A stretch of DNA of 64,000 nucleotides, taken from PALSA-612 sp963755155. Its GTDB lineage: Bacteria > Actinomycetota > Thermoleophilia > Gaiellales > Gaiellaceae. Below are positions 43,241 to 52,808 of this stretch, in pieces (the stretch's first letter is position 1; each line of letters begins with the position of its first letter). The translations under genes were made by a program, and so were the position numbers. The stretch spans positions 124,001 through 188,000 of the forward strand of contig CAVWIV010000003.1 in the NCBI GenBank assembly GCA_963755155.1, read 5' to 3'. The notes below the pieces were generated by a model. That model searched no databases. It was not told where the DNA came from and was given only the letters and a program-made list of their open reading frames with translations.

Positions 43241-44881
43241 ACACAGCGGGGACCCACGAGACGGGTCTGGAGCGTCCTGTACGCGGGCGTGCTGGGCTTC
43301 GTCACCCGGACCATCCGTTGGCGGGAACGCGACACGGCGGTTTACGTGAAGGGCAGCTTCGCGTTCGACGATCCGGTCTACGGCGTGTCGGACATCGACA
43401 TGGTCGTCGTCACTCCGGATCATCCCTCGCGCCCGGGGGAGAACCGGGTGCGGGTGCAGCGGACGCTGGCAGCGGCTCGGTCGTCTCGCTCCGCCGCTCC
43501 GACAGCTCTTCCAGCACTCGTCGGTCTACGAGGAGTCCGAGCTCCGCGAGGTCACCGACGCGACGTGCTACACGTACGGCACGGAACCAGGCGCCCAGAC
43601 ATCGCGCCAGCCATCTCGGCACACGGCCGTTGCCGGATGAGATGGGGCTGTTGAGCCATCCGCCGCTCTCGAGCCCTCACCGCGAGTGGCGGCTCGTCGC
43701 GGGGCCAGAGCGCCGAAACGGCACTTCGATCTCCGACGCCCAGGGACGGCGGATCGCCGGGTGGCTCGAGCTCCAGTTCCTCTGGAAGCTCGCCTATCTG
43801 GCCGCCCGCGAGCCGGATTCGCCGCACGTGCCATACCTCTGCGTCAAGCTCGTGGCCGATCCCGTTCGGATCTTGCTGTGGATCGCTGACGGCGAGCTCG
43901 TGCTGCGACGGAAGGACGCCCTCGTCGCGCGGCCTGTGCCGTCCTGCCGGAGGAGGAACGCGCGTTGCGGCGCGCACTCGATCTCGCCGCGCGGCTCGAC
44001 CGCGGAGCGAACGGCTCGCTCGCGGAGTTCTTTCCGTTGTTCGGAGGCCTGTCGTCGCGGATCGCCGCCCGGATCGTGGCGGACACGACGGAACACGGCA
44101 CGACCCCCGTCCGGCTGTTCGCGGGCACGGAGCCGGATCTCGCAGTCCGCGTGTCGGCTCGTGAGAGCTTTCGGCGGCTCGTGCCGGCGGGAGTCTCGCC
44201 GAGGCTCCTGCCGCTCGTGGACTGGCGGGCGGTCGTCATGCCGCCGCCGCCCGATGAGACGTTCGCGTTCGTTCCCGGGGACGGCGACGCGCTCGCCTCG
44301 ATCAGCCGGGTCGCGCAGGAGCTTCCTGCGGGCCAGCACGCCGACGCTGCGCATGAACGGCCTCCTGCTCAAGCCCGCGAGGATGCTCTCGCACCGAACC
44401 GTTCAGTGCGCCGTGACCGATCCAGTCTCGTTCGCCCTCGCCGATGAGCGGAGGTCGCCAGCATTCCCGGACGTCCGCGGCTGGTCGGCACACGACTGGG
44501 CGCGACGCGCCGTGGCCGAGCATCGTGCATGGCTGCAGAGCCGCCGCCGGATTCCGGACACCGGGCCGGGCGAACGCGACTCGGTGCTCACGCAGCTCGG
44601 ACGGCTGCTGACGGCAAGCCGCGCGGCGCTTTTCCAGGAGAGCCTCGCGAGTGGGGAGCCGGAGCTCGCGCTGTCCCTGGCCGCGGTCGCCGAGCGCCTT
44701 GGCGCGCGCGACCCGGAGGCGGGAGCGGTCGCCGAGGAGGCCGTGGCCGCGTACCGCTCGAGCCGTCGCGACAACCGCCCGGTGCCGCCCGCCGCCGTCG
44801 GGGCGATGGCCGACGTCGTGCGCCGTCTGACCGCTTACCGGGGCGAGGGCCGGGAGGGCGTCCTCTACGATTCGTGCGTGA
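43136..44881 (+). CDS. Nucleotidyltransferase-fold protein (several frameshifts)
   Basis: Best start is GTG 43136 or shortly after. The nucleotidyltransferase signature YVKGSFAFDDPVYGVSDIDM (GSx plus DxD) lies about 80 residues in. Beyond it, WLELQFLWKLAYLAAREPD, ALDLAARLDRGANGSLAEFF and a long helical C-terminus (TQLGRLLTASRAALFQESLA) are seen in alternating frames, with breaks near 43451, 43930 and 44325. A TGA at 44879-44881, in the same phase as GTG 43136, overlaps the GTG of the next gene and is the likely stop. The fold transfers NMP groups; the target is unknown. Confidence 0.65.
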
Positions 44882-45945
44882 TCGAATGCGCGCGTCCGCT
44901 TCGCGAGGCTGAGCCGCCGTCGCCGGAGCCGCAACCGCTGCGGTGCTACTTCGAGGTCTACGGGCTCACCGTTTCCGTCGAGGGCGACTGGCCCGAGGTG
45001 GTCGAGGCGATCCGGCTCGACTTCGCCTGGTTCGAGGCTCAGGCGACACCCGTGCGCACGGATCTCGAGATCCGCGTCACGCGGGGTGAGCCGCAGTTCG
45101 AGGACTACGCCGGCGCGACCAGCGCCTTCGTGACGCCACGGAATGTCGTCTACCAGGACCGCGGCCGAACAGTCATCGACTACTTCGGCCGGGCGCTCGC
45201 TGTCTTCGACCGTGCTGCGCAGCACGTCGAGGTGCAGGGGCTGGACGCCCACCTCGTGCACGAGGCGGCCTATCTCTTCCTCCTCTCGCGGATCGGCGAG
45301 CACGTCGACGGCCGCGGCCTCGCACGATTGCACGCCGTCGGGCTCTCGGGCGCCCAGGGCGCCGTCGCCGTGCTCCTCCCGTCCGGCGGCGGCAAGTCCA
45401 CGATCACCCTCCAGGCGCTCCGCGCCGACGGGGTCAAGCTCCTGTCCGACGACAGCCCGCTCCTCGATCGGCAAGGGCGCCTCCACCCGTTTCCGCTGCG
45501 GATCGGGGTGAACCCCTGGGATGCGGACGACCTGCCGGCCGAGCACGTCCGCCGGATCGAGCGGATGGAGTTCCACCCGAAGTTCGCGCTCGAGCTCAGC
45601 GCGTTCAGTGACCGGATCGAGCGAACGCCGCAGCCGCTGCGGCACCTGGTGCTCGGCCGCCGTTCGCTCGGCCGCGACGCGAGCCTCGTTCGCCTGCCGC
45701 GACGAGCAGCAGTCGGGCCGCTGCTCAGGGAGTCCGTGGTCGGCGTCGGGCTCTTCCAGGGTCTCGAGTTCGTGCTCCAGAAGGGACTGCGCGAGCTGCC
45801 CGGCAAGGCAGGAGTGGCGCGCAGCCGTGCTGCGTGCTGCGCGGCGGCTCTGAGGCGCGCCGACGTCTGGGGAGCAACGCTCGGGCGTGATCCTGCACGG
45901 AACTGGGCCGTGCTCGAGCCGCTGCTCGGCGAGGCGCACCCGTGA
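44878..45945 (+). CDS. HPr kinase-like P-loop protein
   Basis: 355 residues from GTG 44878. Residues 162-180 hold AVAVLLPSGGGKSTITLQAL, a Walker A at 168-175 with the kinase-specific HprK/P layout, followed by KLLSDDSPLLDRQGRLHPFP, equivalent to the catalytic acidic segment. The N-terminal 150 residues (LRCYFEVYGLTVSVEGDWPE) replace the usual HprK regulatory domain. There is no PTS in the window. Such HprK-related proteins occur with nucleotidyltransferases in peptide- and glycan-tailoring loci. The stop overlaps the exporter ATPase start as GTGA. Confidence 0.8.
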   Translation: MIECARPLREAEPPSPEPQPLRCYFEVYGLTVSVEGDWPEVVEAIRLDFAWFEAQATPVRTDLEIRVTRGEPQFEDYAGATSAFVTPRNVVYQDRGRTVIDYFGRALAVFDRAAQHVEVQGLDAHLVHEAAYLFLLSRIGEHVDGRGLARLHAVGLSGAQGAVAVLLPSGGGKSTITLQALRADGVKLLSDDSPLLDRQGRLHPFPLRIGVNPWDADDLPAEHVRRIERMEFHPKFALELSAFSDRIERTPQPLRHLVLGRRSLGRDASLVRLPRRAAVGPLLRESVVGVGLFQGLEFVLQKGLRELPGKAGVARSRAACCAAALRRADVWGATLGRDPARNWAVLEPLLGEAHP

Positions 45946-46960
45946 TCGTCCGCGCCGCGGACCTCTCCGGAGTCGCCGTCGGTCCACGCGGACGTTCAGG
46001 CACCAGCGACTCAGGCTGCGATCCGCGTCTCGTCGTTGACGAAGACGTTCCGGCTCCCGCATGAGCGGGTGACCACGATCAAGCACCGCGTGCGCAACGC
46101 GTTCTCCCACACGGAGTACGAAGTACAGCTGGCGCTGCGCGACGTCGACCTCGAAGTGCGGCGCGGCGAGTTCTTCGGGGTCGTCGGCCGCAACGGAAGC
46201 GGCAAGAGCACCCTCCTCCGCTGCATCGCCGGGATCTACGTCCCCGATGCGGGAACCGTCGCCGTCGACGGCCGCCTCGCCTCGTTCATCGACCTCGGCG
46301 TCGGGTTCAACCCCGAGCTCGCGGCCCGGGAGAACGCCGTCCAGAGCGCTGTGCTGTTCGGGCTGACACCGCGTGAGGCGGAGGCGAGGTTCGAGGAGAT
46401 GCTCGCGTTCGCCGAGCTCGAGCGGTTCGTCGACCAGAAGCTGAAGAACTACTCGAGCGGCATGGCGGGGCGGCTCGCATTCGCCGTCACCGTCCACGTC
46501 GACGCCGACGTGCTGCTCTTCGACGAGGTGCTCGCCGTCGGGGACGCGGCGTTCCGGCACAAGTGCATCGCGCACTTCGATCGACTGCGCGCGAGCGGCA
46601 AGACGATCGTCTTCGTGACGCACGACACCGGCACGATCACGAAGTACTGCGACCGCGCGCTGCTCCTCCACGACGGTCGCGTCCTCGGACGTCGGCCCGG
46701 CGGAGGAGATCGTGACGGAGTACGAGGAGCTCGCCGCGAACGAGGCGCGCCGCCCGGCCCCGGCACCGCCGCCCGTTCCGATCGCAGCGCCGCGTCGACC
46801 CGGACGGCTGGACGTCCTGCGCGCGACCCGCGTCTACCGACTCGTGGCGAGCGTGCTGAAGGGGGTGTGGAGACCCGTCCGCGCCGCCCTCCGTCCGTTC
46901 GATGCCGTCGCCCGGTATCTCGTGCCGACCACGACCGGGCACCGTCGATGGTCGGCGCCG
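45942..46960 (+). CDS. ABC transporter ATP-binding protein, polysaccharide export (Wzt/TagH type)
   Basis: The product carries SSLTKTFRLPHERVTTIKHR, a long N-terminal lead typical of Wzt/TagH ATPases. Walker A is GRNGSGKST, signature NYSSGMAGRLAFA, Walker B VLLFDEVLAVGD, and the switch His THD. The start is probably GTG 45942, but that needs one indel within about 70 bp to reach the main frame. A second indel near 46690 leads to a 70-residue basic C-terminus (VYRLVASVLKGVWRPVRAAL). The end is approximate and overlaps the permease start. Confidence 0.85.
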
Positions 46961-47749
46961 ACAAGAGCCGGTTCCTGGTGCTCACGCGGATGCTCGCGCG
47001 GACGGACTTCCGCCTCAAGTACGGCGGGACGGCCTTCAACTACGCGTGGGCGGTCGCGCACCCGGCCGCGCTGTTCGGGATCCTGCTCCTGGTCTTCGGC
47101 TCGCTCGGGCGCTTCGACGCCGAGCGTCGCGCACTACCCCGCGTATCTGATGCTCAGCGTCGTCCTGTGGACGTTCTTCTCGCAGGCGGCGGGTGCGTCG
47201 CTCCACTCGCTGCGCGTTCGCGGCACGTTGCTTCGCAAGCTCCCATTGCCGCGGTTGACCGTGCCGCTGGCGGCGATCCTCGGCGCCACGTTCGATCTGG
47301 TCGTGAACCTCGCCGTCGCGATCGGGATCGGGCTCGCGATCGGGCTCGAGCCGCGCCTTTCGTGGCTCGAACTGCCGCTGCTCGTCGGCGTCGTCGCGCT
47401 CCTGGCCACCGGGGTCGGCGTCCTCCTCTCGTCGATCTACGTGCGCCACCGAGACGTGGGCGAGGTGTGGTCGATCGCGAGCCGTGTCCTCTTCTACGCC
47501 ACGCCGATCTTCTACGTCGTCACGATGCTCCCGGACAGCGTCAGCCGCGTGATGCTGCTGCTCAACCCACTCGCCTGTGTCTTCACGGAGGCACGGCACG
47601 CGTTCATCGATCCGACGGCGCCGTCCGCGGCCGACATCGTCGGCGGGCCGGCGTTCCTGCTCGTGCCGTTCGGGATCGTGATCGGGCTGTTCGTGCTGGG
47701 GCTGTGGGCGTTCGCGCGCGCGAGCCCGCGCGCGCCCGAGTACGTCTGA
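46948..47749 (+). CDS. ABC-2 type polysaccharide export permease (Wzm/TagG type, one frameshift)
   Basis: From ATG 46948 (MVGADKSRFLVLTRMLARTD). FRLKYGGTAFNYAWAVAHPA and the six membrane segments are typical of ABC-2 exporters of O-antigen or teichoic acid. One base near 47125 shifts the frame; it resumes VAHYPAYLMLSVVLWTFFSQ, LLRKLPLPRLTVPLAAIL and YVRHRDVGEVWSIASRVLFY. It ends at 47749 with basic ARASPRAPEYV. With the ATPase it should export the glycan made by the upstream enzymes. Confidence 0.88.
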
Positions 47750-47757
47750 GCCGGTAG

Positions 47758-48219
47758 CTAGCGCCTGAGCGCTTCGAGACGCTCGAGGCTGGCGGCGGGC
47801 CACAGCTTCTTCGTGTCGTAGTACGTGGCGAATGCCGGCACGGACTCGGGAAGCGTCACCCAAGGCAGCTTCGACCGTGTGTAGATGTGGACATCGGGCG
47901 CGACCGAGGCCGGGTCGTCGAGCGTTCCGCCCCGAACGAACCGCACCTTGGCGCTCGTGTACTGGCTGAAGATCGCAATCTGGCAGGTCGGGCAGCGCCA
48001 GATCTTCTGGTTCTTACTCCCACGCGGCACGGAGACCGGCTGCGGGTCGCCGGCGAGCAGCTCGACGCGGTCGGTCTCGATCAGGAGGTTGATGACGAAT
48101 GCGCTGCCCGTCTGCCGCTGGCAGTTCAGGCAATGGCAGCAGTGAACGAAGAGCGGATCGGACGTGAGCCGGTAACGAACCTCTCCGCACGCACAGCCAC
48201 CCTCACGTTGATCGCTCAT
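47758..48219 (-). CDS. GFA-family (CENP-V/GFA) zinc-binding protein
   Basis: 153 residues from ATG 48219. Cysteine motifs are in order: GGCACGEVRYRL, VHCCHCLNCQRQTGSAFVI and WRCPTCQIAIFSQY. These are the zinc ligands of the glutathione-dependent formaldehyde-activating (GFA) fold. Relatives range from GFA-like to unknown enzymes; the true substrate is uncertain. The C-terminus YTRSKLPWVTLPESVPAF is family-typical. Confidence 0.92.
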   Translation of the reverse strand: MSDQREGGCACGEVRYRLTSDPLFVHCCHCLNCQRQTGSAFVINLLIETDRVELLAGDPQPVSVPRGSKNQKIWRCPTCQIAIFSQYTSAKVRFVRGGTLDDPASVAPDVHIYTRSKLPWVTLPESVPAFATYYDTKKLWPAASLERLEALRR

Positions 48220-48262
48220 GACTCCTCCTGATCGCTCACAGAGCGCAGACTATCGGCGAGGT

Positions 48263-48290
48263 TTGCAATAGTTGTGTTCTGTGATAAATA
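48263..48290 (+). promoter_or_regulatory. Promoter of the second ArsR/AHSA1 operon
   Basis: TTGCAA (48263-48268) and TAAATA (48285-48290) are 16 bp apart, in a locally AT-rich stretch, and the ATG at 48299 lies 8 bp after the -10 box. As with the first ArsR operon the transcript would be leaderless. Confidence 0.55.
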
Positions 48291-48298
48291 TTGGAGCA

Positions 48299-48631
48299 AT
48301 GCCTAGCGAGTTGGCTCCAGTCCTCACCGCGCTTGCAGACCCCACGCGCCGCCGAGTCGTTCAGCTTCTGAGCGACGGCCCGCGCCGGGCAGGCGAGCTC
48401 GCCGCAGCGGCCGGCACGTCGGCGCCAGCGATGAGTCGCCACCTACGCATCCTGCTGAGGGCGGGCCTCGTTGCCGACGAGCGCCCGTCCAGCGATGCGC
48501 GGACGAGGGTCTTCTGGCTGCGGCCCGAGGCGATCACGCCCGTGCGTGACTGGCTGGATGATCTGCAGGCCGCGAGCGACGAGCAACTCGCATCGTTCAA
48601 GCGACACGTCGAAGGGAGCGGCAAGACATGA
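48299..48631 (+). CDS. ArsR-family transcriptional regulator
   Basis: 110 residues from ATG 48299. The winged helix is clear: VLTALADPTRRRVVQLLSDG, then SAPAMSRHLRILLRAGLVAD. No metal-site cysteines. The stop overlaps the next ATG as ATGA. This is the second ArsR plus AHSA1 module of the window, not closely related in sequence to the one at 1869-2207. Confidence 0.92.
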   Translation: MPSELAPVLTALADPTRRRVVQLLSDGPRRAGELAAAAGTSAPAMSRHLRILLRAGLVADERPSSDARTRVFWLRPEAITPVRDWLDDLQAASDEQLASFKRHVEGSGKT

Positions 48632-49473
48632 GCGTCAGCACTTCCCAATCCTCAACGGTGGAGGTGGCGGTAGACCCGGTGACCGCCTTCACAGCATTCA
48701 CCGACGAGCTGGACCTGTGGTGGGTACGCGGGCCGATCAACGCTTACGACGCGGGCAGGCTCGTGGAGATGCGCTGCGAGCCCGGGGTCGGCGGCCGAAT
48801 CCTCGAGGTGTACGACGCCGAAACCGGAGAGGGGCTCGAGTTGGCGCGCATCACGGCCTGGGAGCCGGGCGAGCGAGTCGCCTGGAAGAGCTCCCTGGAC
48901 GACGTGACCATCGACGTGAGCTTCGAGTCAACCGACGCCGGCACGCTCGTCACGCTCGAGGCATCGATTCCCGAGGGTGGCGAAGTCCGAGGCGGCACGG
49001 CGTTCGTCTCGGTGACGCCGCCGTGGTTCGGCGCGTGGATGGAGAGGCGAGACACGGCAACTCGCGAACCGCACGACCTTGCGCGGGTCGCCCTCACCCT
49101 CCACTACGCGCGGCCGGCCGCCGCAGCCCGCTGGCTAGCCGACGCATTCGGCTTCGAGGCGCCCAGCGGCCTGCCGGAGGGCGAAGATCCGCTCTCCGAC
49201 GAGAAGTACGGCTTCCCCTGGATCGAGTTTCACGTCGGCAACGCGTCGCTCATCATCGAGCAGTTCGACGGTCCTCCCGTGGACCACGCACAGGTCACAC
49301 ACGAGCCGTGGGTGTTCGTCGACGACCTCGAGGCACACCTGGAGCACGCCCGCGGGCACGGAGCCACGATCGCGCAGGACATCAAGAACCACGGCTTCAC
49401 CTCGTACGTGGCGCTCGATCTCGAGGGACGTCGCTGGCGGTTTGCCCAGGCCCGCCCTACGCAGCCGGGCTAG
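48628..49473 (+). CDS. AHSA1-VOC two-domain fusion protein
   Basis: 281 residues. Residues 1-145 are an SRPBCC/AHSA1 domain (VEVAVDPVTAFTAFTDELDL, then RVAWKSSLDDVTIDVSF). Residues about 155-275 are a VOC/glyoxalase domain (RPAAAARWLADAFGFEAPSG, WIEFHVGNASLIIEQF and WVFVDDLEAHLEHARGHGA). The fusion is known in actinobacteria. Both domains bind small molecules, so it could sequester or transform the ligand sensed by the ArsR partner. The ligand is unknown. Confidence 0.88.
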   Translation: MSVSTSQSSTVEVAVDPVTAFTAFTDELDLWWVRGPINAYDAGRLVEMRCEPGVGGRILEVYDAETGEGLELARITAWEPGERVAWKSSLDDVTIDVSFESTDAGTLVTLEASIPEGGEVRGGTAFVSVTPPWFGAWMERRDTATREPHDLARVALTLHYARPAAAARWLADAFGFEAPSGLPEGEDPLSDEKYGFPWIEFHVGNASLIIEQFDGPPVDHAQVTHEPWVFVDDLEAHLEHARGHGATIAQDIKNHGFTSYVALDLEGRRWRFAQARPTQPG

Positions 49474-50375
49474 GTCGCCACGTGCTTGTCGAACCAGCCG
49501 ATCATCCGGCGATAGGCGGCGGAGGCCGCGGCACGGTCGTACCGTGAGCTCGTCGGGTTGAAGAACGCGTGATCGACGCCGGGGTACGTGACGATCGAGT
49601 GCGTCAGGCCGGCCTTCTTCAGCGCCGTGCGTGCCGCGTTCCGCGTGGCGTTGACTCTCGAGTCGAGCTCCGCATAGATCCCGAGCACCGCGGCCTTCGA
49701 CCCCGAGAGGTTGCCGCCGTCAGGGAAGGTCCCGTAGAACGGCACCGCGGCTGCCAGTCGCGCCTCCTTCGAGGCGAGCAGCAGCCACGTCATCCCGCCT
49801 CCGAAGCAGAAGCCGGTCGCTGCGACCTTCTTCTTCGGAAGCCGCCGGCGAATCTCGGTCACGCCCGCCTTCATGTCTGCCACGAAGCGGGACGGAGGAA
49901 CCGCCCCCAGCGCGGCCATGGCCTCGAACTCGTCGGCGAACGAGCCGGTGCCGCCTTCCTCTGACAGCAGGTCGATCGCCAGCGCCGAGTAGCCACTCGC
50001 CGCAAGACGGCTCGCGACCGAGCGGATCGAGTCGTTGAGCCCGCGGTTCTCGTGGATCACCAGCACGCCGCCACGTGGACGCCTCGCCGCGCCCCACGCG
50101 CCTATCAACGTCCGGCCGCCCGGCCCGCGAAACGTGATCTCGCGTGTCGCGACCGCAGCTTCCACCACTCCCGCAGCTTGCGGCTTCGCCGGCGCGGCCC
50201 CTTTTCGCGCGACCGCCTTCGCCTGGTCGGCAGCGGCCGCTGCGAGCAAGGACGCGGCCCCAGCGCCGCCCAGCCCGAGCAACCCCAGCCGGCGCAGCGC
50301 CTCGCGCCGCGACACGAACCCGTCTGCGTGGTCCTCGGCGATCTCCTCCGCCAGATACTTCTGGATCTCGGTCAT
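49470..50375 (-). CDS. Dienelactone hydrolase-family protein with Tat-like leader
   Basis: 301 residues from ATG 50375. The N-terminal SRREALRRLGLLGLGGAGAA resembles a Tat signal. The alpha/beta hydrolase shows the DLH triad: Cys190 in GFCFGGGM, Asp238 in YAELDSRVN and His269 in GVDHAFFNP, plus the HENRG loop with Glu109. This type cleaves lactones or esters; the substrate is not known. Its stop overlaps the convergent fusion gene by 4 bp. It is followed upstream by two more exported proteins on the same strand. Confidence 0.9.
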   Translation of the reverse strand: MTEIQKYLAEEIAEDHADGFVSRREALRRLGLLGLGGAGAASLLAAAAADQAKAVARKGAAPAKPQAAGVVEAAVATREITFRGPGGRTLIGAWGAARRPRGGVLVIHENRGLNDSIRSVASRLAASGYSALAIDLLSEEGGTGSFADEFEAMAALGAVPPSRFVADMKAGVTEIRRRLPKKKVAATGFCFGGGMTWLLLASKEARLAAAVPFYGTFPDGGNLSGSKAAVLGIYAELDSRVNATRNAARTALKKAGLTHSIVTYPGVDHAFFNPTSSRYDRAAASAAYRRMIGWFDKHVAT

Positions 50376-50387
50376 GAGTCGACCTCC

Positions 50388-51438
50388 TTAGAGAAGGTGT
50401 CGCCCGAAGTCACGCTCGAAGTCGCGCCAAACGCTGTGGATGTGGGTCCCGTCGTTTCGGGAGTTGTCGAACTCGAGCACGAACGTCTTTCCTTGCAGCC
50501 GGTAGTAGTGAGGTACACCCCGGCGGGTGCTGCCGGCCCACCCGAAGCGCGTTCGCGCGAGACCGCCCGCACGCTCGATGCGGGCAAGGGCCGATCGCGC
50601 CATCGCCTGCAGGATGGTTCGCGAGGTACGTGTTCACGATCTCGCGCACCCGTCGCTGCGCCGCAGACGGAAGCTCCGACGTGAGGACGCCCACGCGCTC
50701 GAGCGGCCTCACGCGGACGGCGTTCTGGGTGAGGTGGTCGGTCAGCGACTCCTGAGAAAAGACGACCCGCTTCCGGAGCGCACCGTCGAGCAGGAGCACG
50801 ATCTCGCGCGCCGCGTCCTCCTCGCGCGGCATCGTCCGGTAGCCCTTCGCGACCGACCGAAAAGCGCTGTCGGCCTTCGTTGGCCAGGCGCCGAGGAAGA
50901 ACGGCTCGGCCACGAGCGTGTCCTTTACGACGGTGAAGTGCCGGGAGAGGTGGTGCCCTTCGAACCGCCAGCCCCACGCCCGCGCGCCGGGCGTGCCGAA
51001 GACCGAGACGTAGAAGAGGTCGGGATCGAACGGGTCGGCGATGCCGGTGTCCAGCCGACCGAGCACACCCTGGAGCGCCATGATGTTCACCGCCTTGCGG
51101 TAGCCGGCCGTCGAGCTGCTCGCGCGCAGCAATGCGAGTGCGAGCCCGCGCTGCTCGGCCGACATCGCTCCCAATGGCAGGCCGTTCCGCGGCACGGAGG
51201 ACGGCACGGTCCAGTGCCAGCGCGTGCGCTCGGCGCTCGCGAACGCAAACGACGCACGAGCTCGCTCGGCCGCTGCCAATGACTTGAGGAACGCGCGCGC
51301 CGCAGCCTCGACCGCGGCCGCGTCGCTTGGTGCGGCATGGGCCGGGCGGACGCCGAGGGCGAGACCAGCGGCGCCGGCTGCGGCAAGACGCAGAGCGGCA
51401 GCGCGGGATAGTCGCGGTTCGAGGAGTTCGTCGTTCAT
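50388..51438 (-). CDS. DUF3500-family exported protein (one frameshift)
   Basis: From ATG 51438 with a leader SRAAALRLAAAGAAGLALG. The mature part has GYRKAVNIMALQGVLGRLDT, YVSVFGTPGARAWGWRFEGH and HLSRHFTVVKDTLVAEPFFL, all typical of DUF3500. The frame breaks near 50605 and resumes ARSALARIERAGGLARTRFG, ending HYYRLQGKTFVLEFDNS and NDGTHIHSVWRDFERDFG at 50388. The His-rich ends are family-typical. Function unknown. Confidence 0.85.
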
Positions 51439-51481
51439 CGGAGCCTCCTTCGAAGCGAGTTGCCGCTCGAAGAATGCCTGA

Positions 51482-52744
51482 TTACAGAGCCGCGACGGCG
51501 CGCACGGCAGCGTCGACATCGGCGACCGTGTTGACGATGCCCGGCCCGAGGCGCACGTGGCGGCGAGCGTAAGGCGTCACACTGGCCACGATGCCGCGCG
51601 CCGCGAGCCGGCTGACGACAGCTGCCGGCTCATGCCCCTCGACGTCGAAGCAGACGAGACCCGCCGACAGCGCGCGCGCCGATGGGGTTCGGAGCGTGAC
51701 CTTGCGCACGTCGCCCAACCCCGCCTGCAGCCGTGAGACGAGCGTGCGAATCCGAGTCTCGACGCGCGCGCGCCCGATCGCCTCGTGGAACTCGAAGGCC
51801 TCGGTCAGCGCCCAGCGGTGCTCGAACGAGTGGAACCCTCCCGGCGTCAGCCGGGCACCGTCGGGAATGCCGCTGGGGGCGCCGCCCGCGAGCCACGCGC
51901 CGTAGCTCTGTCCGTCCTCGAACGACGGGATCGTCGGACGCGCAAGCGCGCGAGCCCGCGGCCCCGCCCAGAGCACACCGGTACCGCGCGGCCCGTACAT
52001 CCACTTGTGGCAGCCGGACGCGAACGCGTCGCAACGGAGAGCGCGCACGGTGTCGGCCTCCGCTGCGAGGCCGTGAACGCCGTCGACGCAGAGGAGCACG
52101 CGATCTGGCAGCGCATCCGCGATCTGGCGCAGCGGAAGCTTCACACCCGTGCTCGAGTGCACCCAGGTCAGCGCCACGAGCCTCGTCCGCGCCGTCACTC
52201 CGCGCTTGAGCCTCGTCACGATCTCGTCGACGGACGCCCGGCGCGGATCGTCGTAGAGGCGCACGCGCCGTACACGGACGCCCGAGAGCCGCAGCGCCTC
52301 GTGCGTGGCGTAGAAGTCGTGCTCCGTCGTCAGCACCTCGTCCTGCCGTCGAAGGGCGAGGCGCGTGTAGAGCAGGCCGAGGCCCATCGTCGTCGAGTCC
52401 GTGAGCGCTATCTCCGCCGCGGGCACGCCGAGGAAGCGGCCGGCTGCAGCACGTGCCTCTGCAGTCAGCCTGCCGTCGTTCGCGTGGAGGTAGTCGACCG
52501 GGTTCGCGTCGAGGCCGCGCCGATGCCGCTCGATCGCCTGCCTCACCGGCCGCGGATGCGCCGCGAGGAGGAACGAGGTGAGGTGGATCCGATTTGCCGA
52601 CAGCGCAAACTGAGCTCGCACAGCTCCCCAGTCGGTGAGGTCGGGCGCAGCCTCGGCGCGCTCGATCCTGCCCAGAGCGACGGCGCCGGTGGCGAGGCCA
52701 GCCCGTGCCAGGAGTCCACGCCGTGTGAGCTCACGTCCGTCCAC
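51482..52744 (-). CDS. PLP-dependent aminotransferase class V-like protein with Tat leader
   Basis: 420 residues from GTG 52744. The leader ELTRRGLLARAGLATGAVAL has the Tat twin arginine. The PLP-binding Lys is in FASGCHKWMYGPRGTGVLW, with the cofactor Asp in VLLCVDGVHGLAAEADTV and the substrate region DFYATHEALRLSGVRVRRV. It matches the isopenicillin-N-epimerase-like branch of class V enzymes. Export of a folded, PLP-loaded enzyme by Tat is consistent. Substrate unknown. Confidence 0.87.
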   Translation of the reverse strand: MDGRELTRRGLLARAGLATGAVALGRIERAEAAPDLTDWGAVRAQFALSANRIHLTSFLLAAHPRPVRQAIERHRRGLDANPVDYLHANDGRLTAEARAAAGRFLGVPAAEIALTDSTTMGLGLLYTRLALRRQDEVLTTEHDFYATHEALRLSGVRVRRVRLYDDPRRASVDEIVTRLKRGVTARTRLVALTWVHSSTGVKLPLRQIADALPDRVLLCVDGVHGLAAEADTVRALRCDAFASGCHKWMYGPRGTGVLWAGPRARALARPTIPSFEDGQSYGAWLAGGAPSGIPDGARLTPGGFHSFEHRWALTEAFEFHEAIGRARVETRIRTLVSRLQAGLGDVRKVTLRTPSARALSAGLVCFDVEGHEPAAVVSRLAARGIVASVTPYARRHVRLGPGIVNTVADVDAAVRAVAAL

Positions 52745-52808
52745 GCGTTCATTGTGACTCGCGGGCGGAGCCTCTGTTAGAAGCCCCACCCGCGAGAGCT
52801 TGCGCGCC

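Noticed and set aside
42691..45945. A single 1084-aa protein
   Set aside because: The frame joins parts of a GT2 enzyme, a nucleotidyltransferase and an HprK-like protein only because of indels; each part has its own family boundaries.
44302..46671. A 789-aa minus-strand open frame opposite the kinase-like and ABC genes
   Set aside because: It is a GC-rich shadow frame, Arg/Glu/Asp-rich with no family motif, opposite genes with Walker A and ABC signatures.
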